A stretch of 64,000 nucleotides of DNA. Source: Paenibacillus woosongensis (GTDB taxonomy: Bacteria > Bacillota > Bacilli > Paenibacillales > Paenibacillaceae). The notes below the pieces were generated by a model, which searched no databases, was not told where the DNA came from, and was given only the letters and a program-made list of their open reading frames with translations. Shown piece after piece: positions 35,690 through 44,866 of this stretch. The stretch's first letter is position 1; each line of letters opens with the position of its first letter. A program made the translations under genes and the position numbers. Location of the stretch: the NCBI RefSeq assembly GCF_009725165.1, contig NZ_WNZW01000002.1:496001-560000 (forward strand), in the 5' to 3' direction.

Positions 35690-36523
35690 ATGGAAAGACG
35701 TTATGCATCTCATCCCAATGAAGTAAAGCAGTTCGACACGGATCGGCTTCGGGAGGAATTCCACATCCCGACCCTATTTACGGCCGACAAGCTGGAGCTT
35801 GTCCTGACTCATGAGGATCGCCTGATTATCGGCGGCGCTTATCCTGTGAAACAAGATGTGAAGCTGGAGACCGACCTGAAGGAGCTGGGCGTGTCCTTCT
35901 TCCTGGAACGCCGCGAGCTTGGCGCCATCAACGTAGGCGGCCCTGGGACAATTATCGTCGACGGCACAGAGTATGATCTCAATACAAAAGACTGCTTATA
36001 TGTTGGAATGGGCTCGAAAGAAGTTATTTTCCGCAGTAAAGATGCCAGCAAACCGGCCAAATTCTATTTGAATTCAGCGCCTGCGCATAAAGAGTTCCCA
36101 ACCGCGAAGACGACGCTCGGCGAAGCCGACTCCAGCGCGCTTGGCTCAATTCAGAACTCCAACGACCGGACGATCCATCGTTTTATCCATGCGGACGGTA
36201 TTCAAAGCTCCCAGCTGGTTATGGGTATGACGCAGCTTAAAACAGGGAATATGTGGAACACAATGCCAGCGCACGTTCACCCGCGCCGGATGGAAGCTTA
36301 TATGTACTTCGATCTTCCTGAAGATGCGGTCGTCATCCATCTGATGGGCGAACCGACAGAAACCCGTCATATCGTGATGAGAAACGAAGAGGCAGTTATC
36401 TCTCCTAGCTGGTCCATTCATAGCGGTGTGGGAACGAGCAATTATACGTTCATCTGGGGCATGGCCGGCGACAACAAAATCTACAGTGATATGGACGCCG
36501 TAGCCATGAAGGATTTAAGATAG
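35690..36523 (+). CDS. kduI: 5-dehydro-4-deoxy-D-glucuronate isomerase
   Basis: Interconverts 5-keto-4-deoxyuronate and 2,5-diketo-3-deoxygluconate in pectin and glycosaminoglycan breakdown. The 277-residue cupin has metal ligands in MPAHVHPRRMEAYMYF (two His and one Glu) and in SPSWSIHSGVG, with the typical C-terminal NYTFIWGMAGDNK. GGAGG lies ahead of the ATG. It is the first gene of a kduI-regulator-kduD operon, which uses the product of unsaturated uronidases such as the GH88 enzyme at the end of this window. Confidence 0.96.
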   Translation: MERRYASHPNEVKQFDTDRLREEFHIPTLFTADKLELVLTHEDRLIIGGAYPVKQDVKLETDLKELGVSFFLERRELGAINVGGPGTIIVDGTEYDLNTKDCLYVGMGSKEVIFRSKDASKPAKFYLNSAPAHKEFPTAKTTLGEADSSALGSIQNSNDRTIHRFIHADGIQSSQLVMGMTQLKTGNMWNTMPAHVHPRRMEAYMYFDLPEDAVVIHLMGEPTETRHIVMRNEEAVISPSWSIHSGVGTSNYTFIWGMAGDNKIYSDMDAVAMKDLR

Positions 36524-36556
36524 AGAGATAAATATTTACGGAAGAGTTGAGATAGT

Positions 36557-37327
36557 ATGAGTCCGATTAGACGGCATGAGAGAATCATGGAAGTTCTGCT
36601 GACGAACAAAGAGGTGACGGTTGCGGAGTTAAGCGACAAGCTGGGGGTAACTGGCAAGACGATTCGCGAGGATTTGACCCGGCTCGAGGAGCAGGGTTTG
36701 ATCGTTCGCGTTCATGGCGGCGCCATTCTGGCGCAAAGCGATCAATTCGGCATCCTCCCTTCCAAGGAACCGCTCGCGAAGCATGCGGATGAGAAGGCCG
36801 ATATTGCCCTTAGAGCGTTGCAGCACATCAAGCCTAACGACATCATTGCGCTGGACGGGGGGAGCACGACACTGGAGATTGCCCGCCGTCTTAGCAATGA
36901 GCCGTTAACCGTCATTACGAATGATGTCTATATCATCAGCGAACTGGCCGCGAAGGACAATATACGTCTCGTCGTCCCCGGCGGCTACCGGGTTCGCAAC
37001 ATGCTGGCCGGGCCGGAAGCGACTTCGTATATTCAGCAGTTGAACATTCAAAAAGCTTTTATTTCGGCGACAGGCATTCACCCGGAACATGGGTTATCGA
37101 TTTATACCGGAGATCTGATCGGCTTCAAACGGGCTTTAATCGAAACCGCCCGCGAAGTCATCGCCGTCATTAACCATCATAAATTCGGGCAAACCGCGCT
37201 GCGGACGTTCGCCTCCATCAATGAGCTGACCTGCATCATTACCGACAGCGGACTGCCGGCCGAGGTTGCCCGCCAGTATAGCAGCGCGGGAGTATCGATC
37301 GAGTGCGGAAACAATAAGAACTTCTAA
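36557..37327 (+). CDS. DeoR family transcriptional regulator of the kdu operon
   Basis: The N-terminal DeoR helix-turn-helix (RRHERIMEVLLTNKEVTVAE, GVTGKTIREDLTRLEEQG) is followed by the sugar-phosphate sensing domain with DIIALDGGSTTLEIARRL and FISATGIHPEHGLSIY. It is 256 residues. It lies between kduI and kduD in the same direction, with gaps of 33 and 25 bases, so it is probably a local repressor with a phosphorylated uronate intermediate (such as KDG-type) as effector (inference). The ribosome site is weak (GGAAGAG). Confidence 0.9.
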   Translation: MSPIRRHERIMEVLLTNKEVTVAELSDKLGVTGKTIREDLTRLEEQGLIVRVHGGAILAQSDQFGILPSKEPLAKHADEKADIALRALQHIKPNDIIALDGGSTTLEIARRLSNEPLTVITNDVYIISELAAKDNIRLVVPGGYRVRNMLAGPEATSYIQQLNIQKAFISATGIHPEHGLSIYTGDLIGFKRALIETAREVIAVINHHKFGQTALRTFASINELTCIITDSGLPAEVARQYSSAGVSIECGNNKNF

Positions 37328-37352
37328 TCATTTATGAAGGAGAGTCCAACCC

Positions 37353-38105
37353 ATGAAATTGTTCGATTTAACAGGCAAAACCGCTCTGGTAACAGGTACT
37401 ACCGGCGGATTGGGACAGGGTATCGCCATCGGGCTTGCCGAAGCTGGAGCGGATGTCGTCTGTGTATCCCTTGGCCGCAGTGAAGAGACCGTGTATCAAA
37501 TTAAAGGCCTTGGAAAAAAAGCGACCGTTGTTCAAGTCGATTTAAGCGATCACAGCAAATTGGAAGCAACCTTTAACGAGGCGCTCAAGCTGACGGGCCA
37601 GATCGATATCCTGGTGAACAACGCCGGTATTATACGCCGTACACCGGCCAAAGACCATAGCGCTAAGGATTGGTCCGATGTCCTTGACCTGAACCTCAGT
37701 ACGGTATTCCTGTTGTCCCAGCTTGCAGGGCGCCATATGCTCGAGAGAGGCAGCGGCAAAATCATCAACATCTGCTCGATGCTCTCCTATCAAGGCGGCA
37801 TCAACGTTCCAGGGTATACAGCCAGCAAGCATGCCGTTGCCGGCCTGACCAAAGCCTTTGCCAATGAATGGGCAAGCGGCGGCGTGCAGGTTAACGGCAT
37901 CGCTCCGGGTTATATGGTTACGGATAATACCGCGCAAATTCGCGCGGATGAGAACCGCTACGCTTCGATTACGGACCGGATTCCTGCCGGACGCTGGGGA
38001 ACGCCGGAAGACCTTAAAGGTTCGGCGGTATTCCTCGCCTCCTCGGCATCCGACTATTTGAACGGCCATATTCTCTGCGTAGACGGAGGCTGGATGGCCA
38101 GATAA
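37353..38105 (+). CDS. kduD: 2-dehydro-3-deoxy-D-gluconate 5-dehydrogenase (SDR)
   Basis: Short-chain dehydrogenase reducing 2,5-diketo-3-deoxygluconate to 2-keto-3-deoxygluconate with NAD(P)H. The cofactor motif TGTTGGLGQG is at about residues 14-23, the NNAG motif in DILVNNAGIIRR, and the catalytic Tyr and Lys in GYTASKHAVAGL. The C-terminus NGHILCVDGGWMAR is typical. The 250-residue length fits. The downstream kinase and aldolase are not in the window. AAGGAG precedes the ATG. Confidence 0.92.
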   Translation: MKLFDLTGKTALVTGTTGGLGQGIAIGLAEAGADVVCVSLGRSEETVYQIKGLGKKATVVQVDLSDHSKLEATFNEALKLTGQIDILVNNAGIIRRTPAKDHSAKDWSDVLDLNLSTVFLLSQLAGRHMLERGSGKIINICSMLSYQGGINVPGYTASKHAVAGLTKAFANEWASGGVQVNGIAPGYMVTDNTAQIRADENRYASITDRIPAGRWGTPEDLKGSAVFLASSASDYLNGHILCVDGGWMAR

Positions 38106-38131
38106 TTCATTTCGGCCCAACAGGCTTTACT

Positions 38132-38181
38132 AAAAAAAGAGACATAAAGACGTTTATCCAAGTCTTTATGTCTCTTTTTTT
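38132..38181. terminator. Bidirectional terminator between kduD and the beta-helix enzyme
   Basis: A 20-bp perfect stem starting with seven A and ending with seven T, with a 10-base loop. It can end both convergent operons. Confidence 0.95.
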
Positions 38182-38186
38182 CCATC

Positions 38187-39644
38187 TCATTGTTCAGCCA
38201 AAAACTTAATGTTGCGGGCATGCTCATTGATATGAAAATGCCCCTCTTCCGCCTGAAGTATCGTCCGCCCGTTGATTTGTAATCGAATGAATGTGACTCC
38301 ATCGACAACTCTGTCTTGATCGAATCCGTAAATCCGGTTCGGCTTGACGTTATCCCCTGTATAGCTGACATTGCGAAATGTAATATTCTCAATGCGTGTG
38401 CCAGGCTCAGGGTTATAATCGGGATTATGCACCACGCGAATATCCATCAATTGTCCCAATTCAAAAGGCTCCACGCGAATATCATCATATCGAACATTGC
38501 GGACAGTATTCTTATCGCCCGCATTGATCGCCATCGCTCCCCAATAGTTCTCTTGAGGCTCGTGGTGTTCAAGAATATCCAAATTTTCGAACACGATATC
38601 TTCGATCGTATCCCCGTCCTTATTGTAATCGCCATGTGTGCCAATCATTAACGGGTGCGCGACATCAGCCCATAATACTGAATTGCGGACCTTTACGCGG
38701 CTTGTGCCTCCACGATAATCCCAGCGGGTTCCGTAGATGGCAATACAATCATCCGAGGTACGAAGGAACACATCATCGATCTCAATATCCGAACTGGCCA
38801 TCATGTCGATGCCATCCGACCAGCCTCTTGTGCTGAATGATTTAAAATTTCGGATCCGGATCTGGCTCGACTTCCCGATATAAATACTGTAGTGAGGAGG
38901 GTCTATGAGAATTAATCCCTCAACCTCGATATTGTGCGAGAACCCGATGCGGATGCCGCGGAAGGCAGAGTATCTATGATACTCGGATAAATACAGAACG
39001 CCTCTTCCTTTAATAGTTACATCCTGTACATGTTCGCAAACCAGCGAGCCCACAACGATAGCACCGCCTGCAATATAGACCGTTTTCCCGGACGGAATCC
39101 GTAGTATCGTCTCTTCGATATAATGCAGCCCTGGAGCAAAATATAGGGTATCCGGCTCCTGCCCCGAGCTGTCTAGCGGCGTCTTAAGCAATCTCAAAAT
39201 ATCCGCGGCACGATGAATGGCCGTTTTTCCCGGCCGCTCTAATACGACTACGCCGGGATCGTCCGGCTGGGGAGCGTCCTGTTCCGGTTCTCCAGCAAAC
39301 AGATGCAGGTTGCGGAACCGCTCGCCATTGATTTCCACCGATAATTTCACGGGCCGATCGATCACAAAACGGAGGATCCCGCCCTCATGGCCTGCCCTTA
39401 TTTGCGTAGAGAGCGGACGAATGACCACGGAATTGATTTTGGCAAACAAACATTCAATCTCGACTTCAACGATGCCTTCGCGATCAAAATAAGCCATCGA
39501 TGCCTGGCGAACGTGATGCATGTCCACTTTTACCTCATAAAGAAACAGCTCCTGCCAATCTCCATCCTTAGCCCGCACACGAACGCGATAATCCTTCGAA
39601 CCAACGGCTCCCTCTGGAGCTGAATATATGATGGTTTTATTCAT
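38187..39644 (-). CDS. Parallel beta-helix glycoside hydrolase, GH28-like
   Basis: A 485-residue protein with a beta-sandwich-like N-terminal part (to about 130) and a right-handed beta-helix. The region SDGIDMMASSDIEIDD and SDDCIAIYG is like the aspartate motifs of GH28 polygalacturonases. The usual NTDG is replaced by a WSDGID form, the GHG histidine motif seems to be replaced by IGTHGD, and no clear RIK motif is seen, so it is a divergent family member, perhaps with another polysaccharide substrate. It has no signal peptide. It is the last gene of the second ABC operon, after an intergenic hairpin. Confidence 0.8.
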   Translation of the reverse strand: MNKTIIYSAPEGAVGSKDYRVRVRAKDGDWQELFLYEVKVDMHHVRQASMAYFDREGIVEVEIECLFAKINSVVIRPLSTQIRAGHEGGILRFVIDRPVKLSVEINGERFRNLHLFAGEPEQDAPQPDDPGVVVLERPGKTAIHRAADILRLLKTPLDSSGQEPDTLYFAPGLHYIEETILRIPSGKTVYIAGGAIVVGSLVCEHVQDVTIKGRGVLYLSEYHRYSAFRGIRIGFSHNIEVEGLILIDPPHYSIYIGKSSQIRIRNFKSFSTRGWSDGIDMMASSDIEIDDVFLRTSDDCIAIYGTRWDYRGGTSRVKVRNSVLWADVAHPLMIGTHGDYNKDGDTIEDIVFENLDILEHHEPQENYWGAMAINAGDKNTVRNVRYDDIRVEPFELGQLMDIRVVHNPDYNPEPGTRIENITFRNVSYTGDNVKPNRIYGFDQDRVVDGVTFIRLQINGRTILQAEEGHFHINEHARNIKFLAEQ

Positions 39645-39686
39645 TTGTATCCCCCAATAATTTATAATTATTTACATACTTAAGAA

Positions 39687-39718
39687 ATACAGCCGGAGAA
39701 GAAATCCCCCGGCTGTAT
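39687..39718 (-). terminator. Hairpin between permease and beta-helix enzyme
   Basis: A 10-bp perfect stem ATACAGCCGG/CCGGCTGTAT, followed on the minus strand by TTCTTAAG. The T run is weak, so it may be a partial terminator. Confidence 0.5.
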
Positions 39719-39746
39719 ATAAACGATGATTCTATGATTCCCGCCC

Positions 39747-40583
39747 CTATCCTTTTGTTGCCCCTGCGGCAATGCCTTTGACGAAATACTTTTGCAGAAA
39801 AATAAACGCAAGGAGCACCGGCACAACCGACATCGTCGTCCCCGCAAAAATCATATCCCAACGGGAGGAGAATTCACCGATATAACGATAGATTTCCACA
39901 ACCATCGTCTTCGGCTGGCCGGACGGAAGCACCAGCATCGGCATGAGGAAGTCATTCCATATTCCGAGTCCGTTCAGCACAATCATGCTCGCCGTAACGG
40001 GCCCCAGAAGCGGGAATACAATCATCCAGAACGTCCTTACTTTGGAGCAGCCATCGATTTCAGCCGCTTCTTCGATTTCGAGCGGAATGCCTTTGACGAA
40101 GCTGGAGTACAAGAGGCTGCCGAAGCCGACCGCCCCGGCGATGTATATCATGATGGGGCCTGCCAAGCTGCCGTACAGGCCGAGCATTTTCAGTTCCTTG
40201 AACAAAGGGATCATATAAGCCTGGAACGGAATCATCATCCCAGCCAGGAAGTAGACGAACATAAATCTAGTCCATCTCGTATTTCTGCGCTGGATCGCGT
40301 AGCCTGCCATAGGGATAATGATCACCTGGAACAGGATGGAAACGACGGTCAGAATCAAGCTGTTTACGATCGCTAAAGGATAGTTCGTTTCCGTCAGCAA
40401 ATATTTAAAGCTGTCCAAGTATAACGACTGCGGAAAGGAGATCGCGTCGCGCATAATTTCGGCGTTGCTCTTAAAGGCCGACATAATATTAAAGAAGATC
40501 GGAAAGAAGAAAATGACGGCGATCACCAGCGTGATCAGGAATATGCTAAGATTTATGAGTGTTTTTCGTGTTTTCAGTGTCAT
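39747..40583 (-). CDS. Sugar ABC transporter permease (MalG type)
   Basis: Inner-membrane permease of 278 residues with six helices. The EAA loop is EIEEAAEIDGCSKVRTFWMIVFPLLGP, and the end KYFVKGIAAGATKG is MalG-like. The ATG at 40583 is preferred, one base after the stop of the partner permease. The TTG at 40595 directly abuts GGGAGG. It carries, with its partner and the binding protein at 41565, probably a pectin- or hemicellulose-derived oligosaccharide. No ATPase is encoded nearby. Confidence 0.92.
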   Translation of the reverse strand: MTLKTRKTLINLSIFLITLVIAVIFFFPIFFNIMSAFKSNAEIMRDAISFPQSLYLDSFKYLLTETNYPLAIVNSLILTVVSILFQVIIIPMAGYAIQRRNTRWTRFMFVYFLAGMMIPFQAYMIPLFKELKMLGLYGSLAGPIMIYIAGAVGFGSLLYSSFVKGIPLEIEEAAEIDGCSKVRTFWMIVFPLLGPVTASMIVLNGLGIWNDFLMPMLVLPSGQPKTMVVEIYRYIGEFSSRWDMIFAGTTMSVVPVLLAFIFLQKYFVKGIAAGATKG

Positions 40584-40584
40584 C

Positions 40585-41484
40585 TTACATTTCAACCTCC
40601 CTCTTCTGGAGGACTTTCACCTGGAACACGGTAATGATCAATATGATGAAGAACAGTACCAGCGCCAGTGCGGTGCCGAATCCTTGCCGCAATTCGCCGA
40701 AGCCTACTTTATAGATAAGATACGTCAATGTTTCGGTCTCAAAACCAGGACCGCCGTCAGTCATGACTGCGATTTGGTCGAATATTTTCAGGGCGCTAAT
40801 CATAGCTAGAACCATACATACCGTAACCGATCCGGCCAGGAGCGGGAAGGTGATATGACGGAATTGCTGCCAGCCGTTGGCTCCATCGATGCTTGCCGCT
40901 TCATTGAGCTCTTGCGGGATGCCCTGCAGCCCTGCGAGATAAATAATCATATAATAGCCTGCGCCCTTCCAAACGGTAGACAAAATGACGGCCAGCATGG
41001 CATATTTGGGATCGCCCAGCCAATCTACGGCGAATGCGCCCAATCCGAGTTTGTCCAACAATTGATTCACGACACCGAAGTTGTAGTTGAGCATCATGGC
41101 CCAGACGAACCCCATGACGATGCCGCTCAGCAAGGTCGGAAAATAAAATATACTTCTGAAAATTTTGCTCAGCCAACGTACTTTATCGACGAGAACCGCC
41201 AAGAGAATGGCGACGATATTTTCAAGAATAACGAGACTGATCGTTAATACCATCGTATTTTTCAAGGCATTATGAACCCTGGGACTGTTCCAAATTTCTA
41301 CGAAGTTGGCTAATCCGATGAATCGAACATCAGAGCTGATGCCATCCCAAGAGGTGAAGCTGTAATATACACTTCCTAGCGTCGGAACAATCACGAAGAG
41401 GGTGTACAATATAAATGATGGCAGGATGAAATACAATGCGTAAGGCTGCCACATTTTCTTTTTTTTAATGGTAGGTGTAGCCAT
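40585..41484 (-). CDS. Sugar ABC transporter permease (MalF/UgpA type)
   Basis: Permease of 299 residues; the EAA loop is NEAASIDGANGWQQFRHITFPLL. The ATG at 41484 (MATPTIKKKKM) follows GGGAGAGG. The longer frame from 41556 would begin inside the intergenic hairpin region. It forms a heterodimer with the next gene. The hairpin between it and the binding-protein gene resembles the one in the mannan operon. Confidence 0.92.
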   Translation of the reverse strand: MATPTIKKKKMWQPYALYFILPSFILYTLFVIVPTLGSVYYSFTSWDGISSDVRFIGLANFVEIWNSPRVHNALKNTMVLTISLVILENIVAILLAVLVDKVRWLSKIFRSIFYFPTLLSGIVMGFVWAMMLNYNFGVVNQLLDKLGLGAFAVDWLGDPKYAMLAVILSTVWKGAGYYMIIYLAGLQGIPQELNEAASIDGANGWQQFRHITFPLLAGSVTVCMVLAMISALKIFDQIAVMTDGGPGFETETLTYLIYKVGFGELRQGFGTALALVLFFIILIITVFQVKVLQKREVEM

Positions 41485-41516
41485 AGTTCCTCTCCCTCCC
41501 TCAATCGCTCGTATGA

Positions 41517-41548
41517 AAAGAGAGGGAACCCCCGAAGAGGTTCCGCTC
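41517..41548 (-). terminator. Attenuator-like hairpin between binding protein and permeases
   Basis: GGAACC/GGTTCC stem (41525-41530 with 41539-41544) with flanking GAG/CTC pairing; minus-strand CTCTCTTTTC follows. A second instance of the same layout is seen in the mannan operon. Confidence 0.6.
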
Positions 41549-41564
41549 CTCAGCATGCTTGCTT

Positions 41565-42896
41565 TTACATGGCGTTCGCTTTCACTTGATTGTCATATTC
41601 CGTATCTGCTTGCTTCATGTAGTCCGCAACGTCTCCGTCCTTCACAACAAGCTCCTGGAGCAGCTTATAGTACCAATTGCGGAATTGCGGAGGTATTAAA
41701 TTGTCGCCCCACCAATTGTTGATCGCCAAAGATTTATTTACAGTCGGATCAGCAATCAGATCGAGCGCAACCTGCATTTGCTCGCTGGTCTCATAAGTGA
41801 CTTCTGCTTTAGTTGAGGGAATCGCGTTAATGCTTGCCAAATAGTTCGAGTAATTCTCCGGCTCAAAGAAGAATCGGATGAATTCCTTAATCGCTTCAAC
41901 CTTATCCGCATCCTTGGATGCTTCCGTCGAAATGGACCAGCCGGCAGGAGATGGCAGCCCAATCACATTGATTTTGCCTTCGCGGTCAGGAACAGCATAG
42001 AACCCGAATTCAAAATTAGGATCCGCTTCTGCAATTTGCGTGAACATCCAGGTTCCCGAGTACAGCTGCGCCGCTTTGCCGCTAACGAGGATCGAAGCTG
42101 TCTGGTTATCTCCCGTGCTCAACCAGCCTTTGTCGACGTACTTTTGGAACAGATCTTTAAAGTCCGTCATAGCTTGAACCACTTTGTCCTCAGTAAAGCT
42201 GGCCTGCTGCGCCGTACGCTTGGAGTTCCAATCTGGGTCTTCGGCGTACACTGCATCGATGAGGAACTTATTGACCCAGAAGCCCATATGGAAAATATCT
42301 TTGCCACCTACGACGATCGGAGAAATTCCGGTCGCTTTCAGCTTTTCCTGGATTTCGATAAACTCGTCATAGGTTTTTGGCAATTCAGTCACGCCGGCAT
42401 CGGCATAAGCTTTCTTGCTGTAAATGATTCCTTGCGGCGCATTGACCTGCATCGGAGCATTCCACACCTTGCCATCCACTTCAGGCGGTGCCTCGAACAG
42501 ATCAAGCAAATTTGCCGGCAGTTCTACAATTTTTCCCGCATCCGCGAACACCTCCGTGTCCCGCATTTCTACAAGATCCGGGAATTCGCCGACGGCATCT
42601 TTAGTCTTCAGCCAATCCAGGTAAGCCGATGACGTTGTTTCGCTCAAATCTTTTATTTTGATATGAGGATTCACTTCCATAAACTTCTTGACGGTATCGG
42701 CAATCGCTTTTTTTGTCGCCGGGTCGCCGGAAGCATAACCTATCGTAAATGCAACCTCTTTCTTCGCATCCTCTGCTGCGCCATTCCCTGGCGTGTTAGC
42801 GGGATTGCCGCCTGCATTGTTGCCGCCGCAAGCGGTCAGCATCGTTGTCGCCACCAATAATAGTACGGATAGTTTCAGCAATGTTTTTCTAAACAT
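41565..42896 (-). CDS. Extracellular sugar-binding lipoprotein of an ABC transporter
   Basis: Family 1 solute-binding protein of 443 residues. The signal peptide MFRKTLLKLSVLLLVATTML ends in the lipobox LTAC, followed by an Asn/Gly linker. The binding domain has NAPQGIIYSKKAYADAGVTEL and AAQLYSGTWMFTQI. The ATG at 42896 follows GGGAGG; the open frame to 43055 is upstream leader. It is the first gene of an ABC operon with a YesMN-type two-component system immediately upstream, which often controls such transporters. Confidence 0.92.
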   Translation of the reverse strand: MFRKTLLKLSVLLLVATTMLTACGGNNAGGNPANTPGNGAAEDAKKEVAFTIGYASGDPATKKAIADTVKKFMEVNPHIKIKDLSETTSSAYLDWLKTKDAVGEFPDLVEMRDTEVFADAGKIVELPANLLDLFEAPPEVDGKVWNAPMQVNAPQGIIYSKKAYADAGVTELPKTYDEFIEIQEKLKATGISPIVVGGKDIFHMGFWVNKFLIDAVYAEDPDWNSKRTAQQASFTEDKVVQAMTDFKDLFQKYVDKGWLSTGDNQTASILVSGKAAQLYSGTWMFTQIAEADPNFEFGFYAVPDREGKINVIGLPSPAGWSISTEASKDADKVEAIKEFIRFFFEPENYSNYLASINAIPSTKAEVTYETSEQMQVALDLIADPTVNKSLAINNWWGDNLIPPQFRNWYYKLLQELVVKDGDVADYMKQADTEYDNQVKANAM

Positions 42897-42957
42897 AGTT
42901 TGAGATAACCTCCCTTTTGCCTCTAGACGGAAACGGGTGACGGATGTGCGCATCATC

Positions 42958-42971
42958 TGTAAGCGTTTCCC
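42958..42971. promoter_or_regulatory. Possible cre site
   Basis: TGTAAGCGTTTCCC matches the CcpA consensus TGNAARCGNWWWCA at 12 of 14 positions. It lies about 60 bases upstream of the binding-protein start. Confidence 0.35.
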
Positions 42972-43045
42972 TTGATAACAGCATAGCATCCCCATTTTTG
43001 GATTAGAATGAACTTTTTTAAGCGCCATATGCTCAATTTTAAGAA

Positions 43046-43086
43046 GAGAAAACAAAAGCGAACGAGAGGGTTATCCTCTCATTCGC
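43046..43086 (-). terminator. Terminator after the sensor kinase
   Basis: A 12-bp stem (43058-43069 with 43075-43086, one U-G pair on the minus strand), followed on the minus strand by TTTTGTTTTCTC. Confidence 0.85.
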
Positions 43087-43094
43087 CAAAGACG

Positions 43095-44855
43095 CTAGAC
43101 TGTTTCCTCGGTAATCGGAAAAGTAAGAAGCACGGATGTTCCTACATGCTCCCTGCTGTTAATCGTCAGGCCGTATTGCTCGCCGAATACCGATTTGATC
43201 CGTTCATGCACATTTTTGAGCCCGACGTTTTTCCCCGGTGCTTCAGGATCGTTTTGCGCCATATGGATACTGTCCAACTTATCCTGCTCCATCCCAATTC
43301 CGTCGTCATACACAGTGACGATAAGCGTGTCGCCATTCTTCTCCACGGTCAGCCCTACCGTGCCTTTGCCTTTTTGCTTAAGCCCATGCTGAATGGCATT
43401 CTCCACAAGAGGCTGAAGGGACAGCTTCAAGATTTGCCAGTTCAAATCCACCTCCGGCTCTATGCTGCAATGAAGCTCGAAGCGCTTGTCGTAACGAACC
43501 GAAATAATGTAGAAATAATCTTTCAAATGCTCCAGTTCGCTATGAAGGCTAACCTTCTCTTCGCCGTAATCGATCACGTATTTCAATTGATTGGAGAGAG
43601 AGAGGATCATATCCGCCACCTCATCCTGATCCTTGTCCACGGCATTCATTCGGATGACCTCAAGCGTGTTATACAGGTAATGCGGACGAATCTGGCTCTT
43701 CAGCGCATTCAGCTCGGTCTGCTTCTGCTTGATCTGGGCGACATAAGCCTCATCGATATACGCCTTCAGGCGCTCGACCATTCGATTAAAGCTATAGCTG
43801 AGTCTGCCAAACTCGTCATTGCTCTGAATTTCGACCTGAGTATTCAGGTTTCCGGACTCGACCTTGCTCATTTGCCTCATCAGAGTAAGAATCGGAGCCG
43901 ACAGCCGCCTGGAGAACCAGGTTCCCATAATAATGAGGGCTATGGAGCACAGAGCGATAGCGATAAAGATCGTCATGCGCACAGAAAATAGCTGCTCAAA
44001 CAGCGACTCGCGATGAATACGGGCCGTCAAGCTGCCGTCAAGAAACGGGATCGGCTCCGACATGACCATCATCCCTTGATCCGACCCGGACACTAGCCGC
44101 TCTCCATCCGCAGAAGAGGACTCATTATTGCTGAAATATACTTTGCCTTCTCCATCCAGCAAATACAATTCGTCCTTCTCCCCTAGATTCAGTTCCTTCA
44201 AGAACTGATCGAAAATAACCGTGTCTACATCAATGAATAAAGTGCCTACGACTTTGGGTTCTGCCGTAACACGCCCGGAAATATCGATTAAATTGCGGCC
44301 GATCGTAAATACCTTCCGGTCAGAGGTCGGAAAGTAGTCGTCAGAATGCGTAGGAAATATCGCCAATTTGGAAGGATTACCGCTCATTTGCTGGCGCCAC
44401 TCTTCATATGGAAGCAGCTCCGCAGCCAGTCCCTTGTTCTCCTTCTCTTGGTAATAGAGCTTCCCGTCGCTCTCGCGGACAAAATAAACACTGCTAATAT
44501 AAGTATCGCTATACAACACCGTCTTCAAGAATGAATCGACCGGGATGCTGTTGATTTGCTCCAATTCATTGACATTGTAAGTCTGGTTTTGACTCGAACT
44601 CTCGACATACCCCTCATACCTTCCGGTGTACATCAGCTTGGATACCTCGTTGTATTGGTTAAATGCCGAATTCAGATTGTAGCTCATATACAATACCATC
44701 TGCTGCAAATTGCCGGTCGTATAGCGCTCTACATATCCGGTAAATGTATTCACCGAAAACAAGCTCAGGGCAAACAGCGGGATAAGCCCGACTAAAATAA
44801 AGGACGCTGAAAATTTAACGAAAATGCTAGTAAACTTGCGGCCCCATAAACGCAT
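43095..44855 (-). CDS. Sensor histidine kinase, YesM type
   Basis: A membrane sensor of 586 residues with a first helix (FSASFILVGLIPLFALSLFS), a large outer Cache-like domain (about 40-280), a second helix (IFIAIALCSIALIIMGTWF) and HAMP (SRRLSAPILTLMRQMSKVESG). The His_kinase domain has the phospho-acceptor in LKSQIRPHYLYNTLEVIRMN, and a HATPase domain includes LQPLVENAIQHGLKQKG and VYDDGIGM. It lies 11 bases after the regulator gene. YesM-type kinases sense oligosaccharides. The signal here is probably the substrate of the adjacent transporter (inference). Confidence 0.93.
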   Translation of the reverse strand: MRLWGRKFTSIFVKFSASFILVGLIPLFALSLFSVNTFTGYVERYTTGNLQQMVLYMSYNLNSAFNQYNEVSKLMYTGRYEGYVESSSQNQTYNVNELEQINSIPVDSFLKTVLYSDTYISSVYFVRESDGKLYYQEKENKGLAAELLPYEEWRQQMSGNPSKLAIFPTHSDDYFPTSDRKVFTIGRNLIDISGRVTAEPKVVGTLFIDVDTVIFDQFLKELNLGEKDELYLLDGEGKVYFSNNESSSADGERLVSGSDQGMMVMSEPIPFLDGSLTARIHRESLFEQLFSVRMTIFIAIALCSIALIIMGTWFSRRLSAPILTLMRQMSKVESGNLNTQVEIQSNDEFGRLSYSFNRMVERLKAYIDEAYVAQIKQKQTELNALKSQIRPHYLYNTLEVIRMNAVDKDQDEVADMILSLSNQLKYVIDYGEEKVSLHSELEHLKDYFYIISVRYDKRFELHCSIEPEVDLNWQILKLSLQPLVENAIQHGLKQKGKGTVGLTVEKNGDTLIVTVYDDGIGMEQDKLDSIHMAQNDPEAPGKNVGLKNVHERIKSVFGEQYGLTINSREHVGTSVLLTFPITEETV

Positions 44856-44866
44856 ATGCAGTTCTC

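Noticed and set aside
42897-43055. 53-residue upstream extension of the second binding protein
   Set aside because: It would bury the lipoprotein signal peptide; the ATG at 42896 with GGGAGG gives a proper signal sequence.
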